A DNA stretch of 64,000 nt, from positions 62,001 through 126,000 of the forward strand of contig WHVD01000106.1 in NCBI GenBank assembly GCA_015178975.1. The letters run 5' to 3'. The first letter of the stretch is position 1; each line of letters opens with the position of its first letter. Source of the stretch: Hysterangium stoloniferum (taxonomy: Eukaryota > Basidiomycota > Agaricomycetes > Hysterangiales > Hysterangiaceae). The notes under the pieces are model-generated. The model made no database searches and was not told where the DNA came from. It was given only the letters and a program-made list of their open reading frames with translations. This document shows positions 20,428-31,232 of the stretch, piece after piece. Made by a program: the position numbers and the translations under genes.

Positions 20428-21213
20428 TCATGTCTTTGGCAGGCTGGTGAGTTGATAATGGGCCTCTTGTTGGGCTTTACAAGAATGGAGTTGGATTATT
20501 TGGGCTTCAAGAAATGGAAGTGTTGCATTATCACAAGAATGGCTATGAAACTCTCCAATAGCCCTCTCAAACCAACCCATAAGAACATCAGGCTCATTAA
20601 TTGTTTTGATAAACCTCTTTTGAAGGAGTTGTTCACATAATTGATCACGTTTGGTAGAAATCAATATATTCTCTTGACTATTGAATATCCCACCAACAGT
20701 AATTAAATGCTCTTCAAAAATATGGTATAAAAATGAGAGTAATAACTGGGTATCCAGTTGTGAAAAATCTTGACGTAATGCTTGCCAATGGTGATCAACT
20801 GCCTGGTATATGAGTTCAAGAGAAGTATCCAACCAACAAGAGTTTTCTTTCCATTGGTATCCTGGAATAAAGACAGATTTCTTTTTCTTGCCTTTGGTAC
20901 CAAGGATAAGTGCCTTAGCAGTATCTGGTGGACGACCATCATTTTGAAATCTTTTAGAAATTGGATTTCGGTGGACTTTAGTTCGTCCTAACCAATGAGC
21001 ATTCTTAGTCCAAGGTTTCATAGTCCCATATGCCACTGGTATCCCTGATTGCTTGGCAATACCCTGCATCTCTAAAAAATTCACAAATGAAAATAATCCT
21101 TCTAGACCTTCCATTAGCCCTAAATTGCGACAAAGCCCACTGTAAAGTCTAAAATGCATGGTTTCTTCAGCATTTGTAGTATCTGGTAGTCGCTCCCAGA
21201 GATCTTCTTTCAT
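20428..21213 (-). pseudogene. MULE gene, USP-like peptidase, cysteine-box half
   Basis: The first 90 residues continue the transposase region (LYSGLCRNLGLMEGL). Then comes GYQWKENSCWLDTSLELIYQ, matching the Cys box of C19 (USP) peptidases, in which N-x-C-W/F-L/x-N/D-x carries the nucleophile. The frame joins the upstream transposase frame through a single TGA (21217-21219) without a shift. Together with the His box downstream this makes a peptidase-like domain of about 300 residues. A Ulp1/C48 peptidase is the main alternative; the Cys box looks more like C19. Deubiquitinase activity is not shown by sequence alone. Confidence 0.6.
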
Positions 21214-21216
21214 GGT

Positions 21217-22092
21217 TCAAAATGGCTTAAAAAGCATTCGGGAAGTTCTGTCCTGCTGCCACCATTGTATCCAGTTTTTAACACCTGGAAAGTCACGTAT
21301 AAGTGCTGCAGCATGTGCTTTAAAGGCCTCTTCATTGATAGCCTCTAACAAACCTAGAGCACGTGATTCAAAAGTGTCCTGTAGCTGGGGCTGTACCACA
21401 CCACTAATCCTTTTGAGACGAGTGATGCCAGTATGAAAATGCTGATAGCATCCTTTCAAAAGTGAATTTGCTGCCTTATTTAATTCCTCATTATTTCGTG
21501 TATTGCCTTCCATAGTTGACCAAAACTGAATAAAAGCCTCCACAGAGCCATTTGCTTGAGCTTGACTGAAATCAACACATGCAAACATTTCATCAGTTAA
21601 TTGGTGTCCCTGCTTCTGACATTGAGAGGCAATACTTTGAAACAGCATTAGAAAGTGTATTTGATAATGATTGGAAGTGGTGCCATTAGCTGCTGAGAAG
21701 AGAACTGGAACCCAACAATAAAGATGTCGAGAATATACAGATGATACTATAAGTACGCAATCACTCATTCTCCAATAACCATGTGCAGCATCAGAGACAA
21801 ATCCATGGACAGCATCAGAGACAAATCCATGGACAGCATCAGAGACAAATCCATGGACAGCATCAGAGACAAATCCATGGACAGCATCAGAGACAAATCC
21901 ATGGACAGCATCAGAGACAAATCCATGGACAGCATCAGAGACAAATCCATGGACAGCATCAGAGACAAATCCATGGACAGCATCAGAGACAAATCCATGG
22001 ACAGCATCAGAGACAAATCCATGGACAGCATCAGAGACAAATCCATGGACAGCATCATACTGAACAACATCTAGCATTATTTGTAGCTCCAT
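21217..22092 (-). pseudogene. MULE gene, DDE transposase domain
   Basis: After an 8-residue tandem array (DAVHGFVS, about 11 times) the frame reads DAAHGYWRMSDCVLIV, SVYSRHLYCWVPVLFSAANG and HYQIHFLMLFQSI. This is the core pattern of MULE transposases: a first catalytic Asp in D-x-x/T-H-G, then a strand naming the partner and an F-S/x-x-x-N segment. Downstream QLTDEMFACVDFSQAQA suits the second Asp region, and WWQQDRTSRMLF the later helices. The frame is in phase with the zinc-finger frame upstream across a TAG and with the next piece across a TGA. Confidence 0.7.
21783..22062. repeat. 24-bp coding minisatellite inside the transposase domain
   Basis: The unit (plus strand) CAGCATCAGAGACAAATCCA plus TGGA is repeated about 11 times with almost no variation. 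It keeps the frame and encodes DAVHGFVS on the minus strand. The last degenerate copy is DAAHGYWR, which appears to be the genuine first-Asp motif of the transposase. The near-identity of the units indicates recent expansion. Confidence 0.9.
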
Positions 22093-22179
22093 CCAAGAAG
22101 TTTGAAGTACAAGGATTGTAGTTGGTCCAACCTCACTATAGCATAGAAAATCAGAATGACGAGATCCAAACTCAGCTAG

Positions 22180-22863
22180 CTATTCTAATCCTGATTCTGC
22201 AGTCCCTCCAATAATATTATTTCCTTTGTGAACAATTTTCTTCTCATACCGAACACGATCAACATTTAATAGAACTGGGGATATCTCTGTGACAGATTTA
22301 CCTGGACCAGAAAATCCAGGAATACCAACAGCTAATTGTAGTGATCCCATTTTTGGATATTGCTGAAATATTTTGTGGAGCTGAGATCTTTCATTGGAAA
22401 GAAGATGGAGTCTATGAGTAGGTCGTTGGTGAAGGTGTGTCCCACCATTGTGATACATAATCCCATTCTTATAATGAATAATTGTGGACAATACATTGCA
22501 TATCACATGTTGTAAATTCCATCCACAGTCACAACTGCAGTTTAATTGTTTTTGAATACCAGTATCTCTAGTCTGAGGCCGAATGATAATATCACAGTCA
22601 GGATTTTTGCAATGTATGATACCCAAACATTTATGTTTTGTATGCTTTCCATGATCTAAAGTTGGAGAATTTATATCATGGTGTTTATCCCCACCTAGCA
22701 CTACAGTTGCCCAGTGAACAGATAACTTGTTGAGGGCTTCATATTCAGAATGTGTAAACTGATGTGACCATTCACCATCAGGCCATCCATCCCAGTCGTG
22801 AACTTTTTTATTCTCCATTGGTCTGATAGATGATTGTGGAGCCTTGAAATGGTTTTTAGACAT
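22180..22863 (-). pseudogene. MULE gene, GCM/WRKY-like zinc finger
   Basis: The frame opens near VHDWDGWPDGEWSHQFTHSE and continues GIIHCKNPDCDIIIRPQTR, CSCDCGWNLQHVIC and YHNGGTHLHQRPTHRLHL. The Cys pairs followed by a final H-x-H after a strand motif match the WRKY-GCM1 group of zinc fingers, known both from transcription factors and from MULE transposases, where they are thought to bind the element ends. The frame stops at TAG and continues in phase to the transposase. A leader frame (23050-22856, ending KLEQLSISQLHV) lies just upstream in another phase, joined by an intron or a frameshift. Confidence 0.65.
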
Positions 22864-23050
22864 GAAGTTGGGAGATGGATAATTGCTCTAATTTTGGTAA
22901 AGGAACTGAGGGAGTAGCAATGGTAATGCTAGGCTTTGATGGCTTGGAAGTAACATCATCAGAAATAGTGTGAGGTGGGGCTTGGGAATTGAATATAGAT
23001 GGAGTGATGTGATTTGGATTTAAAAAATAACCAAAAGGATTTCCTATCAA

Positions 23051-23530
23051 TAATGAATTAATTATTCTGTATTAAATAATTGAGTATAACTTGTACCTTC
23101 CAGGTCATAACCAGGTAACATCCTAGGTGGATAAGGTCCATGATGGTATAGTCTAGCAACTACATATATAATTTAGTAAAACATAGAAATGATTAAAGGA
23201 AACTTGGCATACCTTTTCCAGGGGTAGATATTGTTGGTTCACAGTCTTTGATATTGACAATATCAGGCCTCGAATGAAATCCAAATAACTTGTGAAAATA
23301 ATGGAACAGAAACTATATAAATAGTATATAAGAATTAATTCAAAAGGTATTATAATAATATACCATTAGAGAAATAAGAGAGATAGTTCCCAGATAAGAG
23401 GAATGGCTGAATAAATTTCAAAAAGTCTAATAAGCAGTGTAAGTGATCCAGTAAGCTAAGACTTCCAAAGTATACATTCACAGGGATCCAAAGTGTCCAC
23501 AGATGATGCTTCTTGACTGATATGATATTC
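23051..23530. other. Upstream part of the MULE gene, probably 5' exons and introns
   Basis: AT-rich, no long frame. Small pieces between candidate acceptor and donor sites on the minus strand (for example around 23240-23280) may be exons of the MULE protein N-terminus. Nothing firm. Confidence 0.3.
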
Positions 23531-24267
23531 TGTTAAGAACTGAAAACTGACTAATGTCGGTGGCCGACAGGGACTGATTGGAAGGACTTGGCTTCAGCTT
23601 ATGTGCTGCGCCCTCACAAATATCCGTAGGGTGTCCTTAAATTTCGGACAGGTGAAGACTGATCTGAAAGAGTTCCTTTCGGCGAGATACTGATTGGGAC
23701 CGAGGAACCAGTCAAGTGTCGGGCCAAGGGGTCGGGGTTGGGAGTGGGCGAGTGCACGTGAAGGCGGATGAGGGGATTCTTAGTATGAGATTGTTACAGA
23801 TGTATGAGGGTATTCTGAGTCGATATTCTGATTGCCTAGTAACTACAACTACAGCGGGTTCATATACAAGTAACAGGCATCTAGAAAATACTAATGGGGA
23901 GAAGGGCGGAAAATGGTATTAACAATAAGCTTGACTAGGAACGGGAAGTTTATGATTAGTTTGGAGGCCGATGATAACCGAGGGTGGAATTACGATAAAA
24001 GGAAATAGTTCAAGGACTACAAATATAGATAGACATATGTGAAACATAAGATAGAACGGATCAACATAATAAAAGGAACATATCAAAAGTTTAACCAGAC
24101 AATACGAGTATGTTTGATGTGGGTGTAAACAGAGTTTGATCATGGTGAAAGCATACATCAGCTTCGGGGGCCGATGGTTTCTGATGTGGTGACTTGAATA
24201 GTAACTTGAATCGCTGATAAGTGGCAATAACCTCAGGGACCGATAGGGTTGCGACACGGTCGTAACA
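23531..24267. repeat. Solo LTR of the chromovirus family (copy 1)
   Basis: Begins TGTTAAG and ends TAACA, flanked by a perfect 5-bp duplication TATTC (23526-23530 and 24268-24272). It shares with the LTRs at 45042, 46978 and 62900 the segment GACTTGGCTTCAGCTTAT followed by GCTG and CCCTC. Left by recombination between LTRs of a full element inserted upstream of the MULE gene. Confidence 0.85.
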
Positions 24268-24648
24268 TATTCCACCAGCAGAGAAGGAAAAGAGATGGCT
24301 ATCTAAGAGAATGGATAGTATCTTTCCAAAGCAAGAGATTCCCAAAACTCTTACAGAAGTGTAGAATAACTGGAAAGAAACAATGCTCTATAACACTGGA
24401 TGAATAGAGAAGCTGATCAGAGTGTTACCAAAAGATATAGTATGATTTGGCTCAAGAATTGGAGAGGTTGACGTTGAGGCTCGAAAAAATTTCAAACTCT
24501 GACATTGAATCTCACTGTGGGGGTGCCATGCACTGCTGCGAGGGGTGCCACGAAAAGTGGACAATTGCCGCGAATATACATTTTGGCTTCAAACTAAAAC
24601 ATCGCTATATTTTGAATGGTAATACTCAAAATACCATTTTAAATGATA
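24268..24648. other. Unassigned sequence between solo LTR and Tc1
   Basis: No convincing gene. A short plus frame (CHEKWTIAANIHFGFKL) has no recognised family. Confidence 0.35.
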
Positions 24649-26204
24649 CAGTGAGGGACAAAACCCTTCCAATGATTTTTAGTTGTGCAAAGATTCTTGA
24701 ATAACTCAAGAACCACTGTAGATACAGACCTGAAATTTGGTGGTTGGTTAGGTCTACATGTTATCTATATGCCCTTAAAATATTATGACATAAGCATTAG
24801 TATTTCCCATGCTATAAATAAAATAATAATAAAATCACATTGGAAGGGTTTTGTCCCAGTCACATGATTAACACAAAACCTTATTGATTATCAGCAAATA
24901 AGGTTTTGTTTAATCATGTGACTGTCAAAATTAGATATATATATAGCTGTTCACTTTTTAGTTCAACAACATCCCCACAACTCAACGTTCTACACCATGA
25001 AAGCTCTTACTCCTCCTCAGGTTGCTACATTCTCATTTTGCTCAATAAGGGCAAGTCTACTTCTCAGATCTCTGCAATCACTGGCAGAGATCTGTTTACT
25101 ATATCCAGAATTCACTTTACCCATTGCCCATCACTTGCCAAAGCACCTGGTGGCCATCCATGCAAGCTTTCTCCCTCAGATATTCATTATTCCCTCTAAC
25201 AAATCACTTCTCAGAAGGCAGAACATGCCACTGAGGTGACCAAAATCCTTCAAAATATGACTGGGGAGTCCATTTCAGTGAAGACTGTTCATAGAGCACT
25301 CCAGAAGGCTGGAATGAGGGCTGTGGTGGAGAGAAAAGGCCTGTACTCACTAAGAGGCATAGGAAGGCAAGGATGGACTCTGCTCTGGCACACAAGGACT
25401 GGACTGTGGATGATTGGAAGAGGGCTGTTTAGTTAGATGAGACAAAAATCAATTGTTTGGAGTCAGATGGGAGGAAGTAGGTGTGGAAAAGGGCAGGAGA
25501 GGGGCTCAGTGATAGGGTGGTTGAGGATACAATCAGGTTTGGAGGAGGAAATCTGATGTTGTGAGGCTGTATGTTGTGGAACGGACCAGGATATTCCACC
25601 AAAATTGATGGAAGGATGGATGCTGACCTTTATGTTAGCATAATGGAAGATGAACTTCAAGAAATCATGGAGTATTATGGCAAGAACACAGGGGATGTGG
25701 TCTTTCAGCAAGACAATGACCCCAAACACAAGAGCAAAAAGGCCACCAATTGGGGTAAAGACAATGGATTTGTGGTCATGGTATGGCCACCTCAGTCTGC
25801 TGACCTTAATCCAATTGAACACCTCTGGTATTACCTCAAAAGGGGGCTGGGTGGCACCCAAGAGTATTCATGAGTTGTGGAGAGGGTTCAGACAGAGTGG
25901 GAGAAGATCCCTGATTCTACTTGTCAGAACTTGATAGAGAGTATGCCTAGAAGGGTTGAGGCTGTTTTGAAGGCCAAGGGAGGCTATACCAAGTACTAGA
26001 TTGCTTAATTTGTATTTTTTTTATACCAGGGACAAAACCCTTCCAATGTAATTTTATTAGTGTTTTATTTATAGCGTGGGAAATACTAATGCTTATGTCA
26101 TAATATCTTAAGGGCATATAGATAACATATAGACCTAACCAACCTCCAAATTTCAGGTCTGTATCTACAGTAGTTCTTGAGTTATTCGAGAATCTTTGCA
26201 CTAT
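24649..26204 (+). mobile_element. Tc1/mariner-type element, right tip missing
   Basis: The left end begins CAGTGAGGGACAAAACCCTT after TA. The left terminal repeat (24649-24858) carries its tip motif again inverted at its inner border (ATTGGAAGGGTTTTGTCC). The right repeat (26029-26204) starts with the same inner motif and mirrors the left one up to GAGAATCTTTGCAC. It then stops: the outer 35 bp or so are replaced by an arrestin-gene tail. The ends are therefore unequal and the copy could not move. Confidence 0.8.
24997..25999 (+). pseudogene. Tc1-type transposase, frameshifted
   Basis: Starting near MKALTPPQ the coding trail changes frame several times. Recognisable pieces are EVTKILQNMTGESISVKTV and HRALQKAGMRAVV (paired-like DNA-binding region), then VWSDETKIN-like sequence near 25430 for the first Asp. 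In 25571-25873 come VFQQDNDPKHKS for the second Asp and PPQSADLNPIEHLWY for the catalytic Glu, spaced as in DD34E. It ends ESMPRRVEAV...GGYTKY at 25999. At least three shifts and several stops make it non-functional. Confidence 0.8.
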
Positions 26205-26345
26205 TTTGATGACAATGAAGTGGATGGAGAGGATGATCATGAAGAGAAGAATGAAAAGGGTTGAGATATATCTGTACGAGTTACTTGCTACCCTTTTGTT
26301 GCTTAATTTTATACCACAGTTCCTCCAGGACCATAGTGTAATATC
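26205..26345 (+). pseudogene. Third arrestin-like copy, 3' end only
   Basis: Starting at TATTTTGATGACAATG the plus strand encodes YFDDNEVDGEDDHEEK and a stop. This parallels the acidic tail YFDDKDGDEEDDHNEK of the intact arrestin-like gene. The similarity continues into the 3' flank (GATATATCTGTACGAG, then ACCATAGTGTAAT) as seen downstream of the intact gene at 7676-7600. The upstream part is cut off exactly where the Tc1 right repeat stops. Confidence 0.8.
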
Positions 26346-26608
26346 ACAGGTTCATCAGTAAAATGGTATTGGGCGCTAAATGGCTTGAGAGCCGTCAGGA
26401 ACGCTTACTAGTCTAGACCTCCACCAAGAGAGTCCGGGCGCTTCCAGCACTCTCCCAGAAGTGGTAAATGTGCGTCCAGGCAGCTCCAGCATATTCCATG
26501 AGTGGCACTTATGTCCCAACTCCTCCTGCACACGTGGAAGCAACACATGGGTGCACCTGTAGTACCCACGCACCCATATCTATTTAGGTGCAGAACACTA
26601 GTGCTGCT
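26346..26608. other. No recognisable gene
   Basis: Unique sequence with short meaningless frames only. Confidence 0.35.
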
Positions 26609-26911
26609 CGCCTTATAGTTAGATAGGATAGCCATTGTCTCCCTCTCCTGGAAATAATACTGTTTTATAATTCTGCCTTGAATAATAATAAAAATTTCCC
26701 TCGCGTATTCTTATGTACTCACAAAGCTATTATCAGAAATGACAACTGCCCCCACCTGTACTTTCGGCAACACTCCAGCACTTAGCACTCTGAGTCACGT
26801 TCTGTTCGAGCTCATTGTCGGCAACACTGTCAAAATCACTTCACCAACTCTTCTTTGTCTAACCCTTTCTTTTGTGACAGATAGAATTCTATCCTATCTA
26901 ACTATAAGGCG
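26609..26911. mobile_element. Small TIR element (MITE-like), 303 bp
   Basis: CGCCTTATAGTTAGATAGGA (26609-26628, 22 bp in full to 26630) is repeated as its perfect reverse complement at 26890-26911. No coding capacity. No target duplication could be seen next to the ends, so a non-transposon inverted repeat is possible. Confidence 0.5.
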
Positions 26912-27779
26912 AACATCAAAAAGATCAATGTATTTACAAATAAAAATAAAGATCCTAAAAATATTTAGGAGTACTTAACTGTAAATGAGTAACACTGGAG
27001 GCATCCCAAGATTTTTGGAGTTGGAAAACCTCCAGAAAATCTTGTTATTTGGCCAAATTTTCTAAGTGTTTTGTGAATTGAAAAACTCTTTGAAAATTCT
27101 GAGTTTTAGTAGGTTTTTCTGAGGCCAAAAATTGGATCTGAAAATTCTAAAAATTTGCATCAGGGAATTATGAGGAAATATTGTTGGAAATAGCCTATTC
27201 TTTATGGATTTTCTGAATAAGAAAACTCTTAGAAAACCCTGTATTTTGTTAGGATTTTCCACCTAACAAAATCCTATGAAAACTGTAATAATGTGCCTAG
27301 AGAAATCAATTGAAAACCACATATTTCTACTTAATTTTGCCCCTGAGGGAATTCAGTGAAAACTATGGTTTTCTGCCGGAAAAAAAATCTTGAGCCAAGA
27401 CAAAGTTTTTTTAATGTTTTGTCAAGGGGAAAACCATGATGAAATTTACAATTTAATTATACATAAAATCATTGAATAATTATATATTTCAACAAAATTT
27501 TCCTTGGTCACAAACACTATGGAAATTCAAAAAATCTGTTTGTAAAATCATGAAGAAATTGATGATTTTCCATGAGTTTCTTAGAGGTTTTTTAAGGTGA
27601 GAAACCCTGAACCGATGTTTTGCAATTCAGCACAATTCGCAAATATTCGAAAGGATACAGTGCGATTCAGTGCGATTCGCAAATATTTGAAAAGATACAG
27701 TGTGATTCATTACAATTGGCAAGTGTTTGGGAATATTCAATGTGATTTGCAAGTTTTCAGGAGGCTAGAGTGCAACTCT

Positions 27780-28135
27780 TTTAGACTTTTTGCAACTATT
27801 CTAGACTCTTTGTGATTGTTTGCAACTGTTTGTGACTCTGATAGACTGTTTGTGACTCTTTTGGACTGTTTGCGACTCTTTTGGACTTTTTGCGACTCTT
27901 TTGGACTTTTTGCAACTCTTTTGGACTTTTTGCACTCTTTTGGACTTTTTGCAACTCTTTTGGACTTTTGCAACTCTTTTGGACTCTTTGTGACTCTTAT
28001 AGACTCGTTATGACTGTTATAGACTCTTTGTGACTCATGTAGACTCTTTGCGATGTTTTGTGACTCGTTTAGATTCTTTGCGACTCTTTTAGACTCTTTG
28101 CGACTTTTTTAGACTCTTTGCGACTTATTCTTTGT
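27780..28135. repeat. Simple-sequence array (ACTCTTTTGGACTTTTTGCG type), left arm
   Basis: About 17 tandem units of roughly 20 bp, varying between GACTCTTTTGGACTTTTTGC and GACTCTTTTAGACTCTTTGC. The mirrored array in the right arm (about 40440-40940) is longer, so the two have changed in copy number since duplication. Confidence 0.85.
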
Positions 28136-28914
28136 GACTCTTTGAAAAGTTGCAAAGTTGCAAAGTGTCACATAAAGTCACAAAGTCGCACAAAGTCACA
28201 GTGTCACACAAAGTCGCAAAGTATCGCAAAAAGTCGTGTTGCAAAAAGTCGCAAAAGTCTCACAAATCATAGCACAGTGTCTTCACACAATAATAATCTA
28301 TGTAAAAAGCCTCCAAAATTTCTATTATCCTCTTTTCTCTATGATCACAAACAATGATACACTATACACACAGCACATGGACAAAGGGAGGAAAAAAACG
28401 CATCACTATCAATTATATAGATAATGTATGTTAAGAAGAAGCCACAGCAAACCTGATATACAGTAGGAGGTACACATCACATGTGAATTTGAAGCTGGGG
28501 GATGATGGCATGGAACAAGAAAGTGGGGCTTGGGGCAGGCAGTATCCAAGATGGCGGCAGTGGCAGGGGGCAGGCTGGGGTGATGGTGGGTAGGTATAGG
28601 TAGTTGAGTATCGATACCAGTATCATCAGGCGCAGGATATAAACGAGACATTGGTTATATTAAGTAGAATATACTTTTTACTTGTATAAATCTTGAAAGC
28701 TGGCGCAGTGCTGGCTGGGGCAGGGTGACAAGGTGGGGAGAGGTGCTGTGGGTGTGATGGTGTGATATAATATGCTGAGCAAGAAAAAGGGAATCCAATT
28801 CCAAGTCTAGCTGGAGAGGATAGCAATAGAAGTGGGGGGATAACCAAAGGGAGCCAGCCAGAGGAGACGATGGCGAAACGTGATCACTCATCCATCCTAT
28901 TCATATCTCCGTTT

Positions 28915-29998
28915 TCATCGTCCGCATACTGCTTTACAGACTGCCATGCTGCACATTTCAGGGGACAGCGCAAGCGTGGTCCCCAGGCCCGATGGGTGCT
29001 GGTACGACTGGCGTGTCGTCGATGTGTGCGGGTGATGCGAGCCAGTATATGATGTGTGGTGCGAGTCGCACGCCTCCCCGTGAGAAATTGAGAAATGGCC
29101 CAGCCCCACCTCCGCGCCAGATCTGCCCCCTGCCGTACCGCTCGAGCTGGTCATGGTGGTGCTCGGTGAGCCCCCAGGGCCCTGCAGGAAAAACGGTGCC
29201 GTCAACGTCCCAAGCCCCAGCGTGCCACCCCCACCCCCTCCGCCACTGCCACCCCTACTCGCGTTCCCCGCACCACTGCCACTCCCGCTCCCGCTGAGGC
29301 TGCCGTATCCGCTCCCGCTGAGGCTGCCGTATCCGCTCCCGCCGTTCCCCACGGCGCCGCTACCAAGCCCAGGCGGGAAGCCCTCAAAGTCCGTGCTTGA
29401 GCCGGTCTCTTCGGACCAGTTCTGTGTGTGGTACGGGGGTGCACGCCACCGTGCACAATCGGGTGCAGCGGCGCGAGGTGCAGTGTGTCATAGGGCCCAT
29501 TGCCGTGTCTGTGTCCATCACCGCCACCGCCGCCGCCGCCATGTGGCCCGTGCCCATGCCCATGTCCCTGTCCATGGTCGTGCGGCCCATACCCATATCC
29601 TTGCGGCCCGTGGGGCCGGTGGCCGCCATGCGTGTCCCCCAGCTTGGGGAAGGCGGGGTGCCATGTCGTGGCTGGGGGGAAGTGGTCATCGGGGTCCGCA
29701 TGGACGGCGGGTCCGTTCAGCGCGGGCATGGCATCGGCGTAGTGGCTGCTGCTGGAGTAGTAGGCCGTGGCGAGCCTGTAGGGGAGGCGGTAGGGTGCAC
29801 CGTCGACGGGGGAGACGCTGCTGTACTCATCAGCGGGGAAGTCGTGCGGCGAGATGGAGGTGTCGTAGGGTGAGGCATCGGTGCGGCGCTTCTTGCAGCT
29901 GTTGTTGGAGCGGGGGTGGTAGATGTATCGGGGTACTTGGAGTTGAAGTTTTCCTTCAACTTTTTTGGCTTGGTTGAGCTGCTTGCGACACTGCACAA
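28915..29998 (-). pseudogene. HMG-box gene fragment, left arm copy
   Basis: Just after a TTTTGCAG-like acceptor the minus strand encodes KPKKLKENFNSKYP. One base is then missing and the next frame gives RYIYHPRSNNSCKKRRTD. Put together this is the third helix and tail of an HMG box, where YP is followed by D/x-Y-x-Y-x-P-R. Downstream the protein is low in complexity: Ser/Tyr-rich, then a His/Gly run (GHGHGHGPHGGGGGG), then after a second shift a Gly/Ser stretch ending SPEMCSMAVCKAVCGR. The first two HMG helices and 5' exons are absent. The right-arm copy shares the missing base, so the gene was dead, or captured in that state, before duplication. Probably a fragment of a STE11-like HMG transcription factor. 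Confidence 0.6.
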
Positions 29999-30505
29999 AG
30001 TCGCAAAGTGTCACACAAAGTCGCAGAGTGTCACAAAAAGTCGCAAAGTGTCACACAAAGTCTCAAAGTGTCACAAAAAGTCGCACAAAGTCGCAAAATG
30101 TCACACAAAGTCACAAAGTGTCACAAAAAGTCGCAAAGTCCCACAAAGTCACAAAATGTCACACAAAGTCGCAAAGTCGCAAAAAGTCACAAAAAGTTCA
30201 AACAGTCACAGAGTCACACAAAGTCTCAAAGTGTCACAAAAAGTCGCACAAAGTTGCAAAGTGTCACACAAAGTTGCAAAGTGTCACACAAAGTCGCAGT
30301 GTCACACAAAGTCGCAAAGTATCACAAAAAGTTGCAAAGTCCCACAAAGTCACAAAATGTCACACAAAGTTGCAAAAAGTTGCAAAAAGTCACAGAGTCG
30401 CAGAGTGTCACACAAAGTCGCAAAGTACAAAAAGTCGCACAGTCCCACAAAATGTCAAAGTCGCAAAGTTGCAAAAAGTTGCAAAAAGTTGCAAACCGTG
30501 CAATA
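29990..30505. repeat. Simple-sequence array (CACAAAGTCGCAAAGTGT type), left arm
   Basis: Irregular tandem units of 9-20 bp based on CACAAAGTCGCAAAGTGT and CACAAAAAGTCGC. It borders the HMG fragment. A shorter mirrored array is at 30955-31235. All three plus-strand frames are open over much of it because the units lack stops; see rejected items. Confidence 0.85.
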
Positions 30506-30954
30506 GTGTCAGTATGACTAAAATCATACCTGCCAGTGGAGTACTCTAGCTCCCCATGTTCATCAGAGTCCATCTCAGAGAGCCAGCTTTCACAGTAGAA
30601 ATTTTTCGCCAGTTTTTTGACTGGGGAACTATCACTTGGCAATACTGGGGTTTTAGTGTCGAGTGCCACACGATCCCTAGCCTGCTGGGATTAGTTTGGC
30701 ACTCAATGTCCAGCTGAGTGTATATAGGACTCTCACGCCTTTTCTCCCTGTATGACAACGTTGTTGCTTCCTCTGTGTGTAGTATTTTGTCATAGTTTCG
30801 GGTTACACAAAACGAGAGCTGTAAATGCATCATGAATGCCTGCCCTCCCAAGTGGCGAGTCTTCCCACGCACACGTGGAGAGCTAACACTCTCCCCCTAC
30901 CCAACCACGCAGCTCTCTTTAATTGTCAGTCTGAGATAGTCAACACTGGAGGTG
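30506..30954. other. Centre of the palindrome
   Basis: Unique sequence between the arms. No gene recognised. It holds a TATA-like TGTATATAGG at 30719-30728 and ends near CACTCTCCCCCTACCC. Being at the symmetry axis it could hold a promoter for the divergent gene copies, but nothing beyond position supports that. Confidence 0.4.
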
Positions 30955-31232
30955 TGCGATATGAATTTTTGCGACTCTTTGTAACACTTTGACACTTTGT
31001 GTGACTCTGTGACTTTTTGAACTCTCTGACTTTTTGTGACTTTTTGCAACTCTGTGACTTTGTGTGACATTTTGTGACTTTGTGGGACTTTGCAACTTTT
31101 TGTGACACTTTGCGACTTTGTGTGACACTTTGTGACTTTGTGCGACTTTTTGTGACACTTTGAGACTTTGTGTGACACTTTGCGACTTTTTGTGACACTG
31201 CAACTTTGTGTGACACTTTGCGACTTTTTGCA

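Larger units (their letters stand above)
17814..23050 (-). mobile_element. Decayed MULE-type transposase gene with accessory peptidase and PHD modules
   Basis: Consecutive minus-strand frames, most of them linked in frame through single stop codons or small shifts, give one very long protein. Its order is leader, GCM/WRKY-like zinc finger, MULE DDE transposase, USP-like cysteine peptidase, PHD finger and a C-terminal helical region. The last exon is joined by a 57-nt-class intron near 18060-18004 (GTATTT...TGTAG) and the stop codon is at 17816-17814. Breaks include TAG at 22179, TGA at 21217 and shifts near 20300 and 19560. Terminal inverted repeats and target duplications were not found, so the limits given are those of the coding relic. 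The individual parts are listed separately. Confidence 0.7.

Noticed and set aside
21783..22062. CRISPR-like array
   Set aside because: Units are contiguous direct repeats without spacers and lie in a eukaryotic coding sequence. The same holds for 54533-54690 and 40440-40940.
21781..22121. Two plus-strand frames across the 24-bp array
   Set aside because: Open only because the unit has no stop in these frames; the minus strand carries the transposase.
28992..29977. Long GC-rich plus-strand frames opposite the HMG fragment
   Set aside because: High-GC shadow frames. The minus strand has the HMG motif, and the mirrored copy shows the same shadow.
29916..30549. Three overlapping plus-strand frames of about 170-195 codons, Lys/Ser/His-rich
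   Set aside because: They are products of the CACAAAGTCGCAAAGTGT array, which lacks stops in all three frames. The equivalent mirrored array gives similar frames. No gene-like composition.
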